DNA of 64,000 bases from Xenoacremonium recifei. Taxonomy: Eukaryota; Ascomycota; Sordariomycetes; Hypocreales; Nectriaceae. The position numbers were made by a program, and so were the translations under genes. Every line of letters starts with the position of its first letter. Positions within the stretch are counted from its first letter, which is position 1. Under the pieces are notes generated by a model. That model ran no database searches. It was not told where the DNA came from and saw only the letters and a list, made by a program, of their open reading frames with translations. The stretch is taken from positions 682,001 to 746,000 of the forward strand of contig WOFQ01000010.1 of assembly GCA_012184525.1 (NCBI GenBank). Direction: 5' to 3'. Shown here in pieces: positions 1 to 12,536 of this stretch.

Positions 1-1597
1 GGTTATCAGGTACAGTGAAAAGTACGAAAATGCCAGAATTCGGAAAAGCCGCAGGGACCCTAGTCGACGGGTTACGGGTGGTACGATCAGATAGTTGGAG
101 AATAGCGAATAGAGGCCCTGAACCGACATAATGACACCAATCGTCTTCGTCTCGAGGCCGAATCCATCTGTGAATCTAAATGGTAGATCATGAACGGGAT
201 GAGTCGGAGGTGCTGTGCTGAGGAAGACGGGGAAAAGCTGGTCGAAGGTCATGGTATGGCTGAACCTTTGAGTTAGCCAGAGTTAGGAACCGACGGAGAA
301 ACATTACTTACAATGCCAAGATGCCATAAGAAACAATGTTCATGATGACCGGCTTGGTGAAGATCTTGGCTTTTCGCTCAGGCAATGACTGGGGTTCGAG
401 AGGCGCGCTCTTCACGGACTGTGTGTCGCTCTGAGGAGACAGTCTGGGTGAGCTCTCCTGGCTTTGGTACGCAGGTAGGAAGTCGTCGTCATCGGGGGTC
501 CCCGTGATCCGAGACCCTCCGGTCGTAAGATAACCGGTACGATGCTCGCCATCGAGAAGCGGCTGCTTCTCAATGCTCCGCGCTCGGTTGCATCGCGCTA
601 CTCCACAGAACCAGCTGGCCAGATAGTCGCCTACCTCACGGCAGCGGTCTCGTTGCATCTTCTTCATGGCATGAGTCTCCTCGAGGAAGAGTAGCCCGAC
701 CACCACTCCGAAAAGAACAGTGGCTGCGCTGAATAGGTTCGGTAGCAGGTAGGGGTACCGGTCCCAGATGGTTCCGCGATGGAAGAAATTGGGGTAGCTA
801 ATGCAGGGCCTTGCGAGGGCACCTCCGATCATAGGGCCAATGATCGATCTAATGCAGGTTGTTAGTTAGCCAACCTCATATTTTGTCTATCAAGGCCATC
901 ACTCACCCGATGCACCACACCATGGGCATGATAGTGTAAGCTCGTGCTATAAGATGTCAGCAGATGTGTCGTTCCTAGATTTGTCACCACTCACGCTGCT
1001 GCTCTTTGACAGTTACGAGTTCAGCCACCGTGGTCTGCAGGACACCGATGTTTCTGGTTGCTGTCAGTGTCAAGTCATTCATCAGCTGTTAGAACCCTTA
1101 CCCGTTGAGAAGTCCACCCAGGGCACGAGCAAAGAGAGCGACAGGGAGGTTGGGCGCAAACCCGAAGACCAAGACACTGATGGCAGTGCCGACCAAGCCA
1201 AACAGCAGAACGGGTTTACGTCCGATCTTGTCACTGAGTCTCCCCCACATCACACCAGTTGCAAACTCAGCAAGGGTGAAAGCGGAAGTGACCATGCCAG
1301 CATAGACCGAAATTTTGCTGGGATCGTCGGTGATGTTGAAGTCCTCAATCATGTAGTAGATGTATGGGAAGATAGACATGAACGCAATTGGTTCACATAT
1401 CCTGCAGCAAGCTGTCTCGAGTCAGTTAAGACTTCTTTAGCACCGAACCAAAATCTCGTACCCAAGATCAACATCTGCTTGAGCGGGAATGGAGGTGTTC
1501 GCCTTCCATGTCTACCCGACTCTCCATCGTCGTTCGGCGAGAAGCTGTGGACACTCCTCCCCATGGTCGAGTCTTGCGGTATCGCCAAATACTGCAA
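1..1597 (-). CDS. MFS transporter, 3' end cut by window edge
   Basis: Major facilitator superfamily permease of the fungal 12-helix type that resembles plant ZIF-like and yeast YCR023C carriers; the substrate is unknown and membrane location is inferred. Exons read as 1597-1462, 1411-1102, 1053-995, 946-907, 848-312 and 259-1, giving 447 residues in one frame before the edge. The second exon holds the MFS signature A (GRLSDKIGRKPVLL) after the first helices. Later segments carry the helix motif GPMIGGALA and a central acidic, serine-rich cytoplasmic loop of about 100 residues, typical of this subgroup. All five splice phases close. The start at 1597 is the first in-frame ATG; a second Met 11 residues later is also possible. 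The C-terminal helices lie outside the window. Confidence 0.9.
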
Positions 1598-4319
1598 AAT
1601 TTAGTGGCTTCGGGTGTGAAGGGGTGAAGCTGGTGCTGCGAATATAAGGCAAGTTCTCCTATGAAGCTGGCCCGTATAAACAAGATCTAGGGATCCGGAA
1701 TGTTTCAATTAGATGTCTCGGCTCTTGAAGGTCCTGGTTGAGGAGCAAAGATGGTTGAGTTTGAGTGTTGTTGAAAAGGGAGAAAGGGCGGTGGGTAGAC
1801 TGATATAAGCTCGGCGGGCAAAGAAAACCCTAATAACTAGAAAGCAATAAAGAGCCTAACAAGGATGATCTCCTAAGATTTGGTGGCTGACGGGAAAGCA
1901 AGACACTAATTTGATTCGAAGGTTCAAGAGAAGGTGAACAGAATCAAGTCGGGGAGTGGATATACATATATGAGAGCGCGGGAGAGAGCATAGACTCCTC
2001 CCGAACAAGGGAGGGCTGGGGTACATGTCACCATAGCCATCTTGGAGCAAATTAGACCCAAGATTGGAACGGGCGGTGACATGAGCCAAAGCAACGACAA
2101 GTGAGTAAATCTCCTGCCCAACGCACAAGGCGATGCGGCGAACGGCTCCAACTCTCGGGCATGACATGGGCAGTGGGGCAGGAGAGGGCGCCAGAAGACC
2201 AGCCAGCAAGCGGGATCCTGGTTGACAGGGCGGACCTTCGCCAAGAGCTGGCCTTACGAGGTCCATCGGCCGCGGTCAATGGCTCCATTACTCCATGGTC
2301 CTGGGGCTCTGTGAAGGTACCTGGGAAGTACACGCCTGGGTCCAGCGTCCTGGTTGCCTCTGCGCCGTGCATGGGTGAGCCCCTCAGGAGCAAGGGGGGG
2401 GAGAGGTCTTCGCCGGCGTGGACGAGGCGGGCCACGGAAAGCGAGCTATGGTATCCAGACGGGGGACGTGTGTTCAGTGAAACGCCATGGACTGACGCTT
2501 GGGTTCGAGCTGAATGAGTGTTGGGCGTGCCGTTTCGAGCCTAGGCGGGTAAACGCTGAACAGGGGCGGAAGAGGTGCTACCCCGGCATTTCTGTCGCGT
2601 GGCTCACGGTCAAGCCAGAGGTTGGTTTTGGGCGACGTTCGATGAGATGGATCACCATGGGGTGTCTTGGTCAGCCAAGAGCAATGTCAGCATCATGCCC
2701 TGTCTCTGATGGGGGGTGGTCGCCCGATTTCATGCAAGAGAATAACAGGACTAGTCGGCACGGTGACGGAACAGCGGCGTATTTGGTGAGGTGAGGTAAG
2801 GTGAGACTTCTCTACCGCCAACAAAACCGACTCGCCGAGGGGGCGGTGAAAGTGAAATCCGTGGCCGACCTCAGGCCCTGATTACCTAGTGGCGAGGCGG
2901 AACCGTCCCCCGGGGGCGCGTTTCCCCTCAGTCATGAACGGCTGAGACCTGATTAGTCCATGCCTGTCGCAAAAAGTCCGGGGCGCAAATCCAGAGGGGA
3001 ACCGTTCCGGACGCGCCACGCTTCTCGGTGTCTGTGAGAGGCAAACGCAAGCCTGACCATGTGCACAGCTCTTCCGGTTCCAAGCACCGCCTACCTCTCG
3101 TCAGCAGTCAGTTGCCTTATGAAAAGGAACCTCCGGATTTGGCTTCATGTGAGGTGACGTCGTCCTGGGCAGAGCTTCCTCGTCCAGGGCCAGCAGATAT
3201 CGGTCCAGGACATCCGATAGGAATACAGCAGAAATGCGGCATCTCACACGCTTTTACTGATGCCTCATGGCGTAGACAAATGCGGTGCCCCCCCAAGTCG
3301 TATCACGGAAGGCTGAGCGCACCCTCGGATGTGATATGTCGCTGTCCGAGCCTGTCTCAAAATCCCTCTCGGGCTTTTCAAACATGGTCTACGAGCTATT
3401 ATCCAGGATCGCCTTTTGAAGGGATATGCACCTGACTTACAGGTCAGCAGATCGCTTCCGGGGCATTGAGGAGTCATTTGCGTGCCCTGTGCTCCGTTCT
3501 CGCAGGCAATGTGGCATTGAAACGAACAACACACTGATGACACAACAGTTGAATTTTCGGGTCGGTCACTGTTGTCTCGGTGCCGCTTTCGGACATCCCA
3601 TTCACAACACCGAAAGACATGAGTTGGAAACATCTAATTGCCTGGACAAACAAGCCCGAAGCAAAGAAGGACGGGACGATACGGTGAGTTTGCGGGGCAG
3701 GATATCGCCGATAGATCGCGTGTTGAAGATGCGCTGAGAGTGTCGGCTGAGTCCGGACAAGGCTCACGGTTCTGTCACTTGTCGCATTCTTGTCGGCCGA
3801 AATGACTTCGCTAGGCCGAGATCCCATGTCAGGGATAGCTGCCAAGACGACGCTGCTGTACTCATTTTGGTGATCGATACGGGGTAAGGAGAATTAAGCA
3901 GATGCGCATTCGCATCTCGGCGGAGACCGTGATTGTAACCAAGGGGCGAAGCTAGACCTCTCCGTCTGGTTCAGAAGCCTTCATCACGGGATACTGTTCA
4001 GACACGCTGACTGATGGAGCCCCTGTTCACACGTATCAGACGAGTTCATCTGATTCACCTCGAGAAACAAATTCCCATGATCTGCCACAGAGTTGAGGCT
4101 TTCACCGGACGGCATAGCCTAGTGCCGCAATGACGAGCGTGCCCCATGTTCACTGGTTGAGGTTCTCGAGGCGCCAACAAGCGAGGGGGGGGAGACATGT
4201 AAGGATTTGGACGGGCTAGGGATGCCTCGACCAGTAAGAGCTTGCTTCTCCAGAACGGAACGGTCGTCCGGAGGGTGTGATGCTCACCTCAGGGACCCGA
4301 GACACTGTCACCGCCATGG

Positions 4320-4332
4320 CCCCCCCCCCCCC
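4320..4332. repeat. poly(C) run of 13
   Basis: An uninterrupted run of 13 C lies in the gene-free stretch. It is a simple homopolymer and its exact length may vary with sequencing. Confidence 0.9.
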
Positions 4333-5113
4333 AGGCACATGGAGCCGGCGTTTGTCGGCGACCAACAGGAACGCTGCCCTTGAGCTGAGAATTGGCGGTG
4401 ATGGCAAGAATGGGGTCTCCGTGGGCGTTTCAGACCAGGAAATTGGGCATCGCCAACAGACCCACGACTCGCAGTTTCTCACACCCTGACTCGCTTCTAG
4501 AGAACCAAGAGAAGGGCAAGATCCTGGCAAAGGTCCACCAGAAAGAACAATGTGACCCAACCCGCTGGGCCGCCGTCCCCGACAACAGAGTGCCGGAAGA
4601 CCTGCCGACTCCACAGATGTCCTGATCCTTGGTGATCCAAATGCGAGGTACTGGCTATGTACCGAAATCGCTGCAGTCGGGGAGTTCTGGCTTCACCCGC
4701 GGTTTGTGAAACGAGGCACCGGCGTGTCTCCGACAATCAACCGGAGACCTCCTACGCCGAATAGAGAATAACAGTCCGTTCGCTTTGTTGTGACAGCCCT
4801 ACAGAAACTCTGGGCGTCGGCCAAGTGGAAGCTGTTGTCGCGCGGTTTCCAGGTTTCCAGAGGCTTGGGGTACGGGGAGCGCTGGCCAAGTTCCGGTCCC
4901 GTCGCTTCCTCGAGGTTGCGGCTAAGCGCGATGCCTTGTCACATTTCCAGGTACCTGAGCTGTATGCATGTCATGCAGATTCCCAGCTTGCCTCGCCTCA
5001 ATACCGACGACGTGGACACACCGAGGCGCCTGCCGGCACGGCGCCAGATCTGCCTGTTGAGCCTAGCACTCGGAGTCATCCTCATCGGTGAAGCCCAATG
5101 TGTGTTTTTTCCC

Positions 5114-5131
5114 TTTTTTTTTTTTTTTTTT
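5114..5131. repeat. poly(T) run of 18
   Basis: A run of 18 T is preceded by a shorter T run split by three C. It inflates an open frame on the plus strand with consecutive Phe codons. No flanking target-site duplication was seen, so a retroposon tail is not supported. Confidence 0.9.
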
Positions 5132-8100
5132 GCTCTCTCCTTGCTTGGCGCGATCATCGAGTCTGCCCTTTTTTGGGACTCCGCCTCCGGAGCGGTTGAG
5201 GATCAAAGGACAACCTCACCGCCAGTCCGTTGCCTTGCACTTTCGTACGTGTCGGCACTGCCTAGCCGTCGCGTAAGCTGTGACAACATTGCTCAAAGCC
5301 CAGCTATTGTCGTCATCGGAGCGACGCGGGTGCGTCGGATCGTCCAATGATTGAACTTTCCTCAGGGCTCTCCCTTCAGATGGTCCCGGGTACTCAGCCC
5401 CTTGCTTCCGGACCCAGCTCGGACTGATGGTGAGTGCCGGAAAATTTTAGGTCTCAGGCTACTCCGTAACGTCGCGCCTCAGACAGAGGAGAGTGTGTAC
5501 GAAGAGGCTACCCAGAAGGGGGGGGCGTATCGCATGGCACCCCATCTCAGGGCGGAAGCCGAGTGGATGAACGAATGAGCTGGAGTCGATTGGCTCCAAG
5601 TGGCTGGCAGGGGAAAAGGGGGCGGCGGGAGTGCGTCCCGGTGGGCTGGGTTGATCTGCTGCGATGCGTTAGCATGTCCATCAGGAAAAAGAAACGAAAA
5701 CCTTGAGCAATTAAGCAAGGGAGTAAGAAGATCAGAAGGACCAAGACTTCGGGACGGAGTGCAGCGGAGACAGGGAGGGCAGCATGCTGGCCGGCGGTCT
5801 GGGCAAATACGTTTTTCGTGCGGAGGTCTGATCTCATGTTTTGTCCATCCCGTCATCGTTAGGTAGTGATCCGTGTGTCTGGATTCTCGAACCCTTCTCG
5901 CGCAAGCCATCACTGCAATAGTGCAGACGTAGTCGGACACCTTGACCACCTCTTCAGCGCCTCTAGCAGACTTCCCTTGCTCCTTGGGCGGTAGCTCCGG
6001 CATCGCAGAAATGAGAGGATCCATCCATCATCTCGTGTCTCGCGGGCGGTCGGCGCAGGCCGTCAACGTTGATCCCGGGATTGGCGTCAGCCCGGGCCTC
6101 ACATCCAACTGAGCGTTGTCTCGAGTCGTCAGATTTCACCGCCGGGTCGCCCCAGTTATCCTGAAATTCTCGAAGCCTTCGAAAGAGGACAGGGGTTGGG
6201 GATGTGTGGAGGTTGCAACTTGGAGGGGGTGAAGCTAAGTGGGAGTGGAAGAGAACTCCGGGACAGGAGTGGATTCCGCGGTTCCTGCCTCGATTCCTAG
6301 GCTCTGGCTCTGGCTCTGGCCTACGCCACCTGCCAGACCTCTAGTTCAAACTCCTGGAAGCTGCCCGGGCTGGAGGTTGTGCCAGGTCGCGACAGGGGCT
6401 GGCGGATCCCATGATTCGCAAGTTTTTTCTTCATTCCCTTGCCTTCCTGCTCTCCCATCGCCGGGACTCTCGCCAGGCCATCCGGGCGAATTGGGTCTGA
6501 GCCCGCACGTAAAAATGGCAACAAGGAGGATCAGTGCAGGAACACTGTCTTAGCGCTGCCCTCATCTCGCTTTTTACCCCGTGACGTCTGTCTATGGGGA
6601 GTGTCTTGGAGCCAGGGTCGTGGTCAAAAAGGGGGCCTCAAGGGAAGGGGTCTCCTCCTGCATCTTGATCTGGTGTCGTCAAAGACAAGGGCCGTTCCAG
6701 ATCACCGGGTCTGCCAGGTCAACGCTTGTCCCGGTGATCTCCTCTGCTACTCCGTAGATGGGCGACTTCGGCAACTGGCCATTTGAAATGGGACCCAATC
6801 TCGCCTGGGCCAACCTAGCAACTCGTTTGATGTGCGGGAGGTAGGGCCAGCCAGGCCGGGACTGTGGGAAATCGATAGGTCCAGGAGGCCGTGTAATATT
6901 ACGAATCCCCTGTACGTACTCGTAAAACAGCAATCTCGGTGAGTTCACCGCTCACATGGGGTACACCTTAGATCCCAGCAAAGTCTTCCGTAGACCAGTG
7001 ACCATTCAACAAGTATCAAGCGGCATGTACAAAATACCTTCATTTTACATTATGCTAGTCAAAGCTCCTTCATTCGTTTTGCGTCTCTCGACCTGTTACT
7101 GTTGATGACATACCCTGGAGCCTTGAATTGCTGTGGATGCTCGGGATCTAGTCGTTAATAGATATCATGGATGAGATAAACCAGCTTAATTGATCACACC
7201 TCTTCACAAGGAACCTTGTACTTCGTCCACATGGCCTAATCAAGGCTGAGCACGACAACACAGCCATGGACTAATCCCAGTAACAGCATTGTGTATTAGA
7301 ATTACGGAGTACTTTCTCAAACATACCCACGTCCAAAACCTAAAGGACCAAGACCCAATGGATAACATGTTGAGCGAATACGTAGGTGCATATAAAACGG
7401 CCTCAATTATTCGTATTACTTGACCGCCGTTTCTGAGGTACAAATACGTACATGAGTAGCCTCGGTCACGAGGGGCGCCGATAGCTGACCGGGCCGTATG
7501 GATGCAACTGCATGAAATCCCATGAAATTCCCCGTAGTCTTGCCATATTCGACCTCAAAATTGCCTGCCGGTTCAATTTCGCCATGAGTCTGTGCGACGA
7601 GACACGAGACCGTTATATATCCGGCTGTTGGGCGGTATGACGCTTCCCAGGGACGACGCTTCCACCGCCATATCAAAACAGCAGAGCCACAAGCATCAAG
7701 TTTAGTGTGTATACTCAATGTTCATATGCCTCGATTGTAATATCTGGGACATGGGCATTGGAAAGCAGGAATGAGATATCGAAGCCGGCTAGGGAACGCG
7801 CAAGGACACGTCGTCTCCATCGTGCAGTCTACTTCGAAGCGTCCACCAAGATGCACCGGATAGCTCAATGTATATGCAAGGTAAAAAAGCTAGGACCGGA
7901 CATGGTGGTCAACATAGACCCGAGGTTTGAGCGGGGCTCTTTCAGGTCGTGAAAACGACGTCTTTCGGCGATGTATTCTTCGGGCGAGGTCATGGCTAGG
8001 GATGCCAGTGAATCAGGAGTCCGAATCTGTCGAACTACATTAACGTTGGGCTGACTGGTCATTTGCTATTCATATGCACCAGCTGATCGACTCTTAGAAC

Positions 8101-10015
8101 TTCCGCAACGAAGTGAAGACAGTGCCTCCAATGTAGTCTTGAGACAAGGGTTATAAATCACACCCCGCAAGACCAGGCCTATCGGACAGTCTTGGCTGCT
8201 TGACTCCATGTACATTGGAAACAAGCCCCAGGGTATAGCTCGAGACACCGTAAATAGCTTGATAGACATCCCGCGCCGATTGCTCAACCTTTTTCCTAGA
8301 ATGATGATTGCCGGCCAGCGAGCCGTCGTCGAATCCCACATCCTCTTGCAGTGACTGGGTCTCGGTACCGCTCATAAGCGAGTTATACCCTCCTTCGCTT
8401 GGTTCTAGTACCCGATGATGCTCCGTCGAGCACGGGCGCCATACTACCTAGTTCTCTGTTCGAGATGTCTGAACCCCTCTTTAGAGCATAACCGAGCGGC
8501 TCCGATCCTGCCTGCAAGTCTGTTGCCGATGTCATACTGAGACTTTACGTGGCACAGGCGTCTAGGCCTGGGATTCTGACTAGAACGCGTTAGAAAGGAA
8601 GTCTCCCGTTTATTGAGTCGAAATCCAGAACCATGTCTATATGGCAACAGTTCCCGGCTTACCGCTGCTGACGGATTGTCATCCTCCGTCAGCCTTGTCA
8701 ACAAGCACAGTGCCGCCGGCAGCCGCTCCCCGCTCTGCGTCGCAATCTCCTCTCTGGATACTACAACACATGCAAGCCTCTACTTATAGCATCACTGACA
8801 TGAACCCGTGCGCAGTGGCTCGACAACTAGTTGCGGAGTGAGGCGGCCGATAAGCACTGGACAGAACAGGATGGACAATGGAACTAACACTCCCTCGCTC
8901 CCCAGGGTAGTTGGTAGTTGGCAAGTACCTGGAATTGCGCTACTGCGGCCAGGATGTGATTCGGCAACGGCCTGATGGTCGTACAGTAGGGCACAGTTCA
9001 TTCACCCTTGGCTCGAACGGGCATCCAGGCCGCGCTGACAAGCTCTGTGTAACCAACCTGAAGCCACAGACATCCATGGGATTGGTGCTTGTCCGGGCCG
9101 TGGCGAGTTGATACCCAACAAGCAACCATTCCAAGCAACAAGCTCTGACTAAGAGCGGGAGCGGCGCGCGTATGCCGCAAGGTCCGTACCCGACCCGGCC
9201 GGGCTGAGCGGCGGTGATGAAGCCATGCCGTCCGTCAAAGCCTCACCGTTGCGACAGGGGGCCATCCCGGGCTGCTGATAGATGGTGGTGGTGCAGCACA
9301 AGGCGTCTGACCGGCCGGAGAAAAGTGCCCAGGCCTGCCTGAGGTGGTGGCCGTGCTTGGCAGGCGGATGCTGATACGACGCTGCCGATGCTACCTACAA
9401 GGATGCTTGTGTAACCCGTCTCCGTTGGCACCTATGTAGCCAGGCTGTGGCGCGGGACGGGACATATCGTCAACTTGGCCGAGACTTGTCGCTACTTACA
9501 GCCAGCTGCTGGAGCTCGCGGCAGACTATCGAACGGCCAGGCCGCGACGCTGAGCAATCACGGTTACATCAGCGAGCCAGCGCATTTGGATCGGCACTCA
9601 AATCATGCAAAACCTCATGCCGCGAAACGCAGACGAAGTCGAAAGAGGACGTGCCATGCCAGACGACGTTGGCAGAAACGGACTAACAACAAGGTGTAGA
9701 GACATGATGGGCCGAACTAAGGTAAGGAGCGGCACCAGGTGAAGCGGCCCGTCTCCGTACAGTACAGAAACCCGGGATCAACTGTGATTAACCACTGTCT
9801 GGCAGCCTAAGGTGCTCCGTAAAATCAGGTCCGATTCTAACCCGAGACCTCCAATCCTTGAAGCAACGCAGAACGACGTTGGTCTGCAGGCTTGGTTCAA
9901 GGCAACCTGGTCTGATCCCGGAATCCCGCCAAACAACTTAGCACCTCGTTTTCGTTGGCCACCGCGGCTCATTTCCCACCCGAACGCCACAATCCCCGCG
10001 CCCCCGACCGCAGTC

Positions 10016-10731
10016 ATGGCAGGCAAGAAGGGCGAGAATTCCAAAAAGGCGGCCGGCAACGCCCGCAAGGCAGACGCGGCCGCTCAGAAAGCTGCAGCCG
10101 AGAACGCCAAACTACAAGCCGTAGAGGATGAGAAATGGCAGAAGGGTGCTAAGAGTAACGCCAAAAAGTGAGCGCTAATGGAATCATCACGCGTGGTCTA
10201 GGGTAATGGTTCTCACGCATTGACAGGGAAGCCGAAGCCTCCAAGAAGGCCGAGGCAGCAAAGAAGAAGGCAGAGAAGGAAGCACTGATGGCTGAGGATG
10301 ACGCCAATACCCCCGGGCGAGCCCAGCCAAAGAAAGGAAAGGCCCCTGTCAAGAAGTCCCGTGGCCTCGACCTCTCCCAGCTCGACGGCGACAAACCCGC
10401 GACACTCAGCGCCTCTGGTATCGACAACGCCCTCGACGCCCTTTCGCTGACACATGGCGGCGATGACAACAAGATTGACAAGCATCCCGAACGACGCTAC
10501 CCTGCGGCATATGCCAAGTATGAGGAGCAGCGGCTACAAGAGATGAAGCAAGATGGCAGTGGCGTCGGCCTCCGCCTGGACCAGCGAAAGCAAAGGATCA
10601 GGAAGGAGTTCGAAAAGCACCCAGACAACCCCTTCAACCAGGTCACGGCTGCATACAATGCTACGAGGGACGAGGTAGCCCAGATCAAGGCGCAGGAGAA
10701 GGCGAAGATTGAGCAGCGACTGGGCCACTGA
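10016..10731 (+). CDS. CCDC124/Lso2-like ribosome-associated coiled-coil protein
   Basis: Homologue of animal CCDC124, S. pombe Oxs1 and yeast Lso2. Members of this family bind translationally idle ribosomes at the intersubunit face near the tRNA sites and help recovery of translation. Exons 10016-10167 and 10227-10731 give 218 residues. The N-terminus is a Lys/Ala-rich helix (about residues 1-95) beginning MAGKKGENSKKAAGNARKAD. The conserved C-terminal DUF1014-type region holds SGIDNALDALSL, HPERR and the block HPDNPFNQVTAAYNATRDE. The single 59-nt intron (gtgagc...gacag) falls inside a Lys codon and is in phase. Length and domain order match the family. The next gene starts about 370 bp downstream on the same strand. 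Confidence 0.93.
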
Positions 10732-11103
10732 TCATAGAGTGAATTTACGTTGTAGGCTTTGCGCTGGCGAGCGGTGGAAAAGTTATTGGATATCCCAGGT
10801 AGTCAAACGTGTAGACATAGGACTGCTGGCCAGTTCCCAGCATCGAAAAGCATTTTACTAGGCTTCAAGCTGCTTTTGCTGTTTTATTTCCCACCTCTTC
10901 GTCACCCCGCGATCTTTCGTCGTTTAACCCCGCCAGCCCGCCATCGGCCTCGGCGGAGCTTAGGTGGGTTGTGTCCGGCAGAATTCACACCGCCTTCCTC
11001 ACCGCTCACTGTCGCGTCGCATTGTCGCATTGCATCCCACGTTCCATGATATCCCGACAACCGAACGGCATGCAAACTCGACGAGCCACGAGACCGAAGA
11101 ACC

Positions 11104-12263
11104 ATGGGATCCTTGCATATGGGCGGCCTGCCGTCCTTGCGTAGGCAGCATCTGCTGTCCGAGTTGTCTGTTTCCAAGCCTCCCGCAATAATCACCTTTG
11201 GACCAAGCTGACCAGATCAGTACCGGATTAAAGCATGCTTGCCCAGAAGGGATCTTTGTCAGTCTGACTCCTGGAGATTCAACACTCTGGTCAGGTGTCA
11301 TGTTTATTCGTGAAGGTAGATGCCTGATGAACGTGACAAGTCTTGTAGTGCCCCAATTAATCAAGTTCCAGGTCCTTACGCTCCGGCGATCCTCAGATTT
11401 CAAATATCGTTCCCCGACTCCTATCCAAACCTCCCACCCCTCGTCACTTTCTCGACGGATATGTTTCACCCCTTGATTACTCCTCTTACGACATACATGT
11501 ATACGACGGATATACAGGATAATGGCACTGTCAGCGCCAGTGACGACGAGCGTCTGCCCCCCGGAGGCTTTAGCTTGCGGCATGGTTTCCCCGGATGGTT
11601 TGGCAGAGGAAGAAGAAGTGCGGCAGGAAGCAGACAGACTAGTGGTCAGCATGCAGCTCGCCAAACAACAGCAAAGGATTCGACTAGCGATATGAGTACG
11701 CCGGCATCGAAGACTTCGCCAATACGCGTGGCACCGTCTTATGCGCAAAGTAACAAGGCATTATCGGTGTACGATATCTTGCGATATATGCGAAGTACCT
11801 TCGATGACGAACTCGTCCTGGATTCGATACCCCTAACGGCGGCGGGAAACCCTGGTGCATGGCATGCCTGGCGAACACATAGGCGAGCGACGGGTCAGCT
11901 TCAAGATGATACTACAGCGTCGAAGGGCCTCGCAATAGAAAGCAGAACGGAACCTCCAAACCCCAATGATACCCCGGAAGTAACGAAACAGGCATCGACA
12001 GGCGTCACCACTCGGAATCCCGGAGAATGGAATTGGGAGGGCGTCTGGTTGGATCGAGTCAAGAAAGGAATCGCTGCGAGCCTGTCAGAGCCGGTGCTCT
12101 ACGGAGCAACCGGTACTCCTGATGATCTGGTGAGTTTGAAATTATTTAGAATGTGCATGGTTATGACCCCTAACTGTGTCAGATCCGTTTTCTCGCTATG
12201 GAGGATAATGACGTGGATTCTGTAAAAGAGAATCTCCACCGAACACTTCGAAGTGATGCGTAA
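11104..12263 (+). CDS. UBC-fold (E2-like, UEV type) protein
   Basis: Protein with an N-terminal ubiquitin-conjugating-enzyme fold, resembling fungal AKTIP/FTS-like proteins. Exons 11104-11165, 11221-11315, 11372-12129 and 12183-12263 give 331 residues. The first exon reads MGSLHMGGLPSLRRQHLLSEF and splices in phase 2 into the E2 core, which contains CPEGIFVSLTPGDSTLWSG, GPYAPAILRFQISFP and the PNLPPLVTF strand. Where an active E2 has HPN and a catalytic Cys, this protein has HPLITPLTTYMYTTDI with no Cys, so ubiquitin transfer is unlikely (inference). The C-terminal half is Ser/Thr-rich followed by a helical segment. The start is the only ATG that keeps the frame, because an in-frame TGA lies at 11047. 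The first donor (gtctgt) is weak. Confidence 0.85.
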
Positions 12264-12536
12264 AAGGGAACCATAATCAACCCAAAATAAAGATGGAAGG
12301 CCCCTGACTTCTGACTGCTGGTTTGGACAGGAGTAGGAACCCCATCGGCTGCCCTCTTGGAAGGAGGAGCTACTCCCCAAGGCTTTATAGTTGTTCCTGC
12401 CTTGTTTCTATAGAGAACCAATATTGATACCCTGATGATTCTTTGTTCAAACTCCATGCTCAAATCTTCTTGGTTTCATTGCCTTATTTCTCTTCACGGT
12501 TGTACTCGCTATATCCCGGTCTTCGTATCTTTGGGG

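Larger units (their letters stand above)
1598..10015. other. 8.4 kb stretch with no convincing gene
   Basis: No open frame here has recognisable motifs, fungal intron architecture or a homologue I recall. The longest frames (for example 4790-5350 plus) owe their length to high GC or to translated homopolymers. The segment upstream of 1598 must contain the MFS promoter and the segment before 10016 that of the next gene. The stretch is not AT-rich overall, so it does not look like a heavily RIP-mutated repeat. A patch at about 7000-8400 is visibly lower in GC. An orphan gene with small exons or a non-coding RNA cannot be excluded. Confidence 0.5.

Noticed and set aside
4790..5350. A 186-codon plus-strand frame with a run of Phe that mimics a membrane span
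   Set aside because: The Phe run is the 18-T homopolymer; no other coding sign.
5880..5915. A tRNA-like B-box (GGTTCGAGAATCC on the minus strand)
   Set aside because: The arms do not pair into a T stem and no A-box or acceptor stem is found nearby.
1598..10015. Transposon relic as explanation of the gene-free stretch
   Set aside because: No terminal repeats, no reverse transcriptase or transposase fragments and no AT-rich RIP bias seen by eye.
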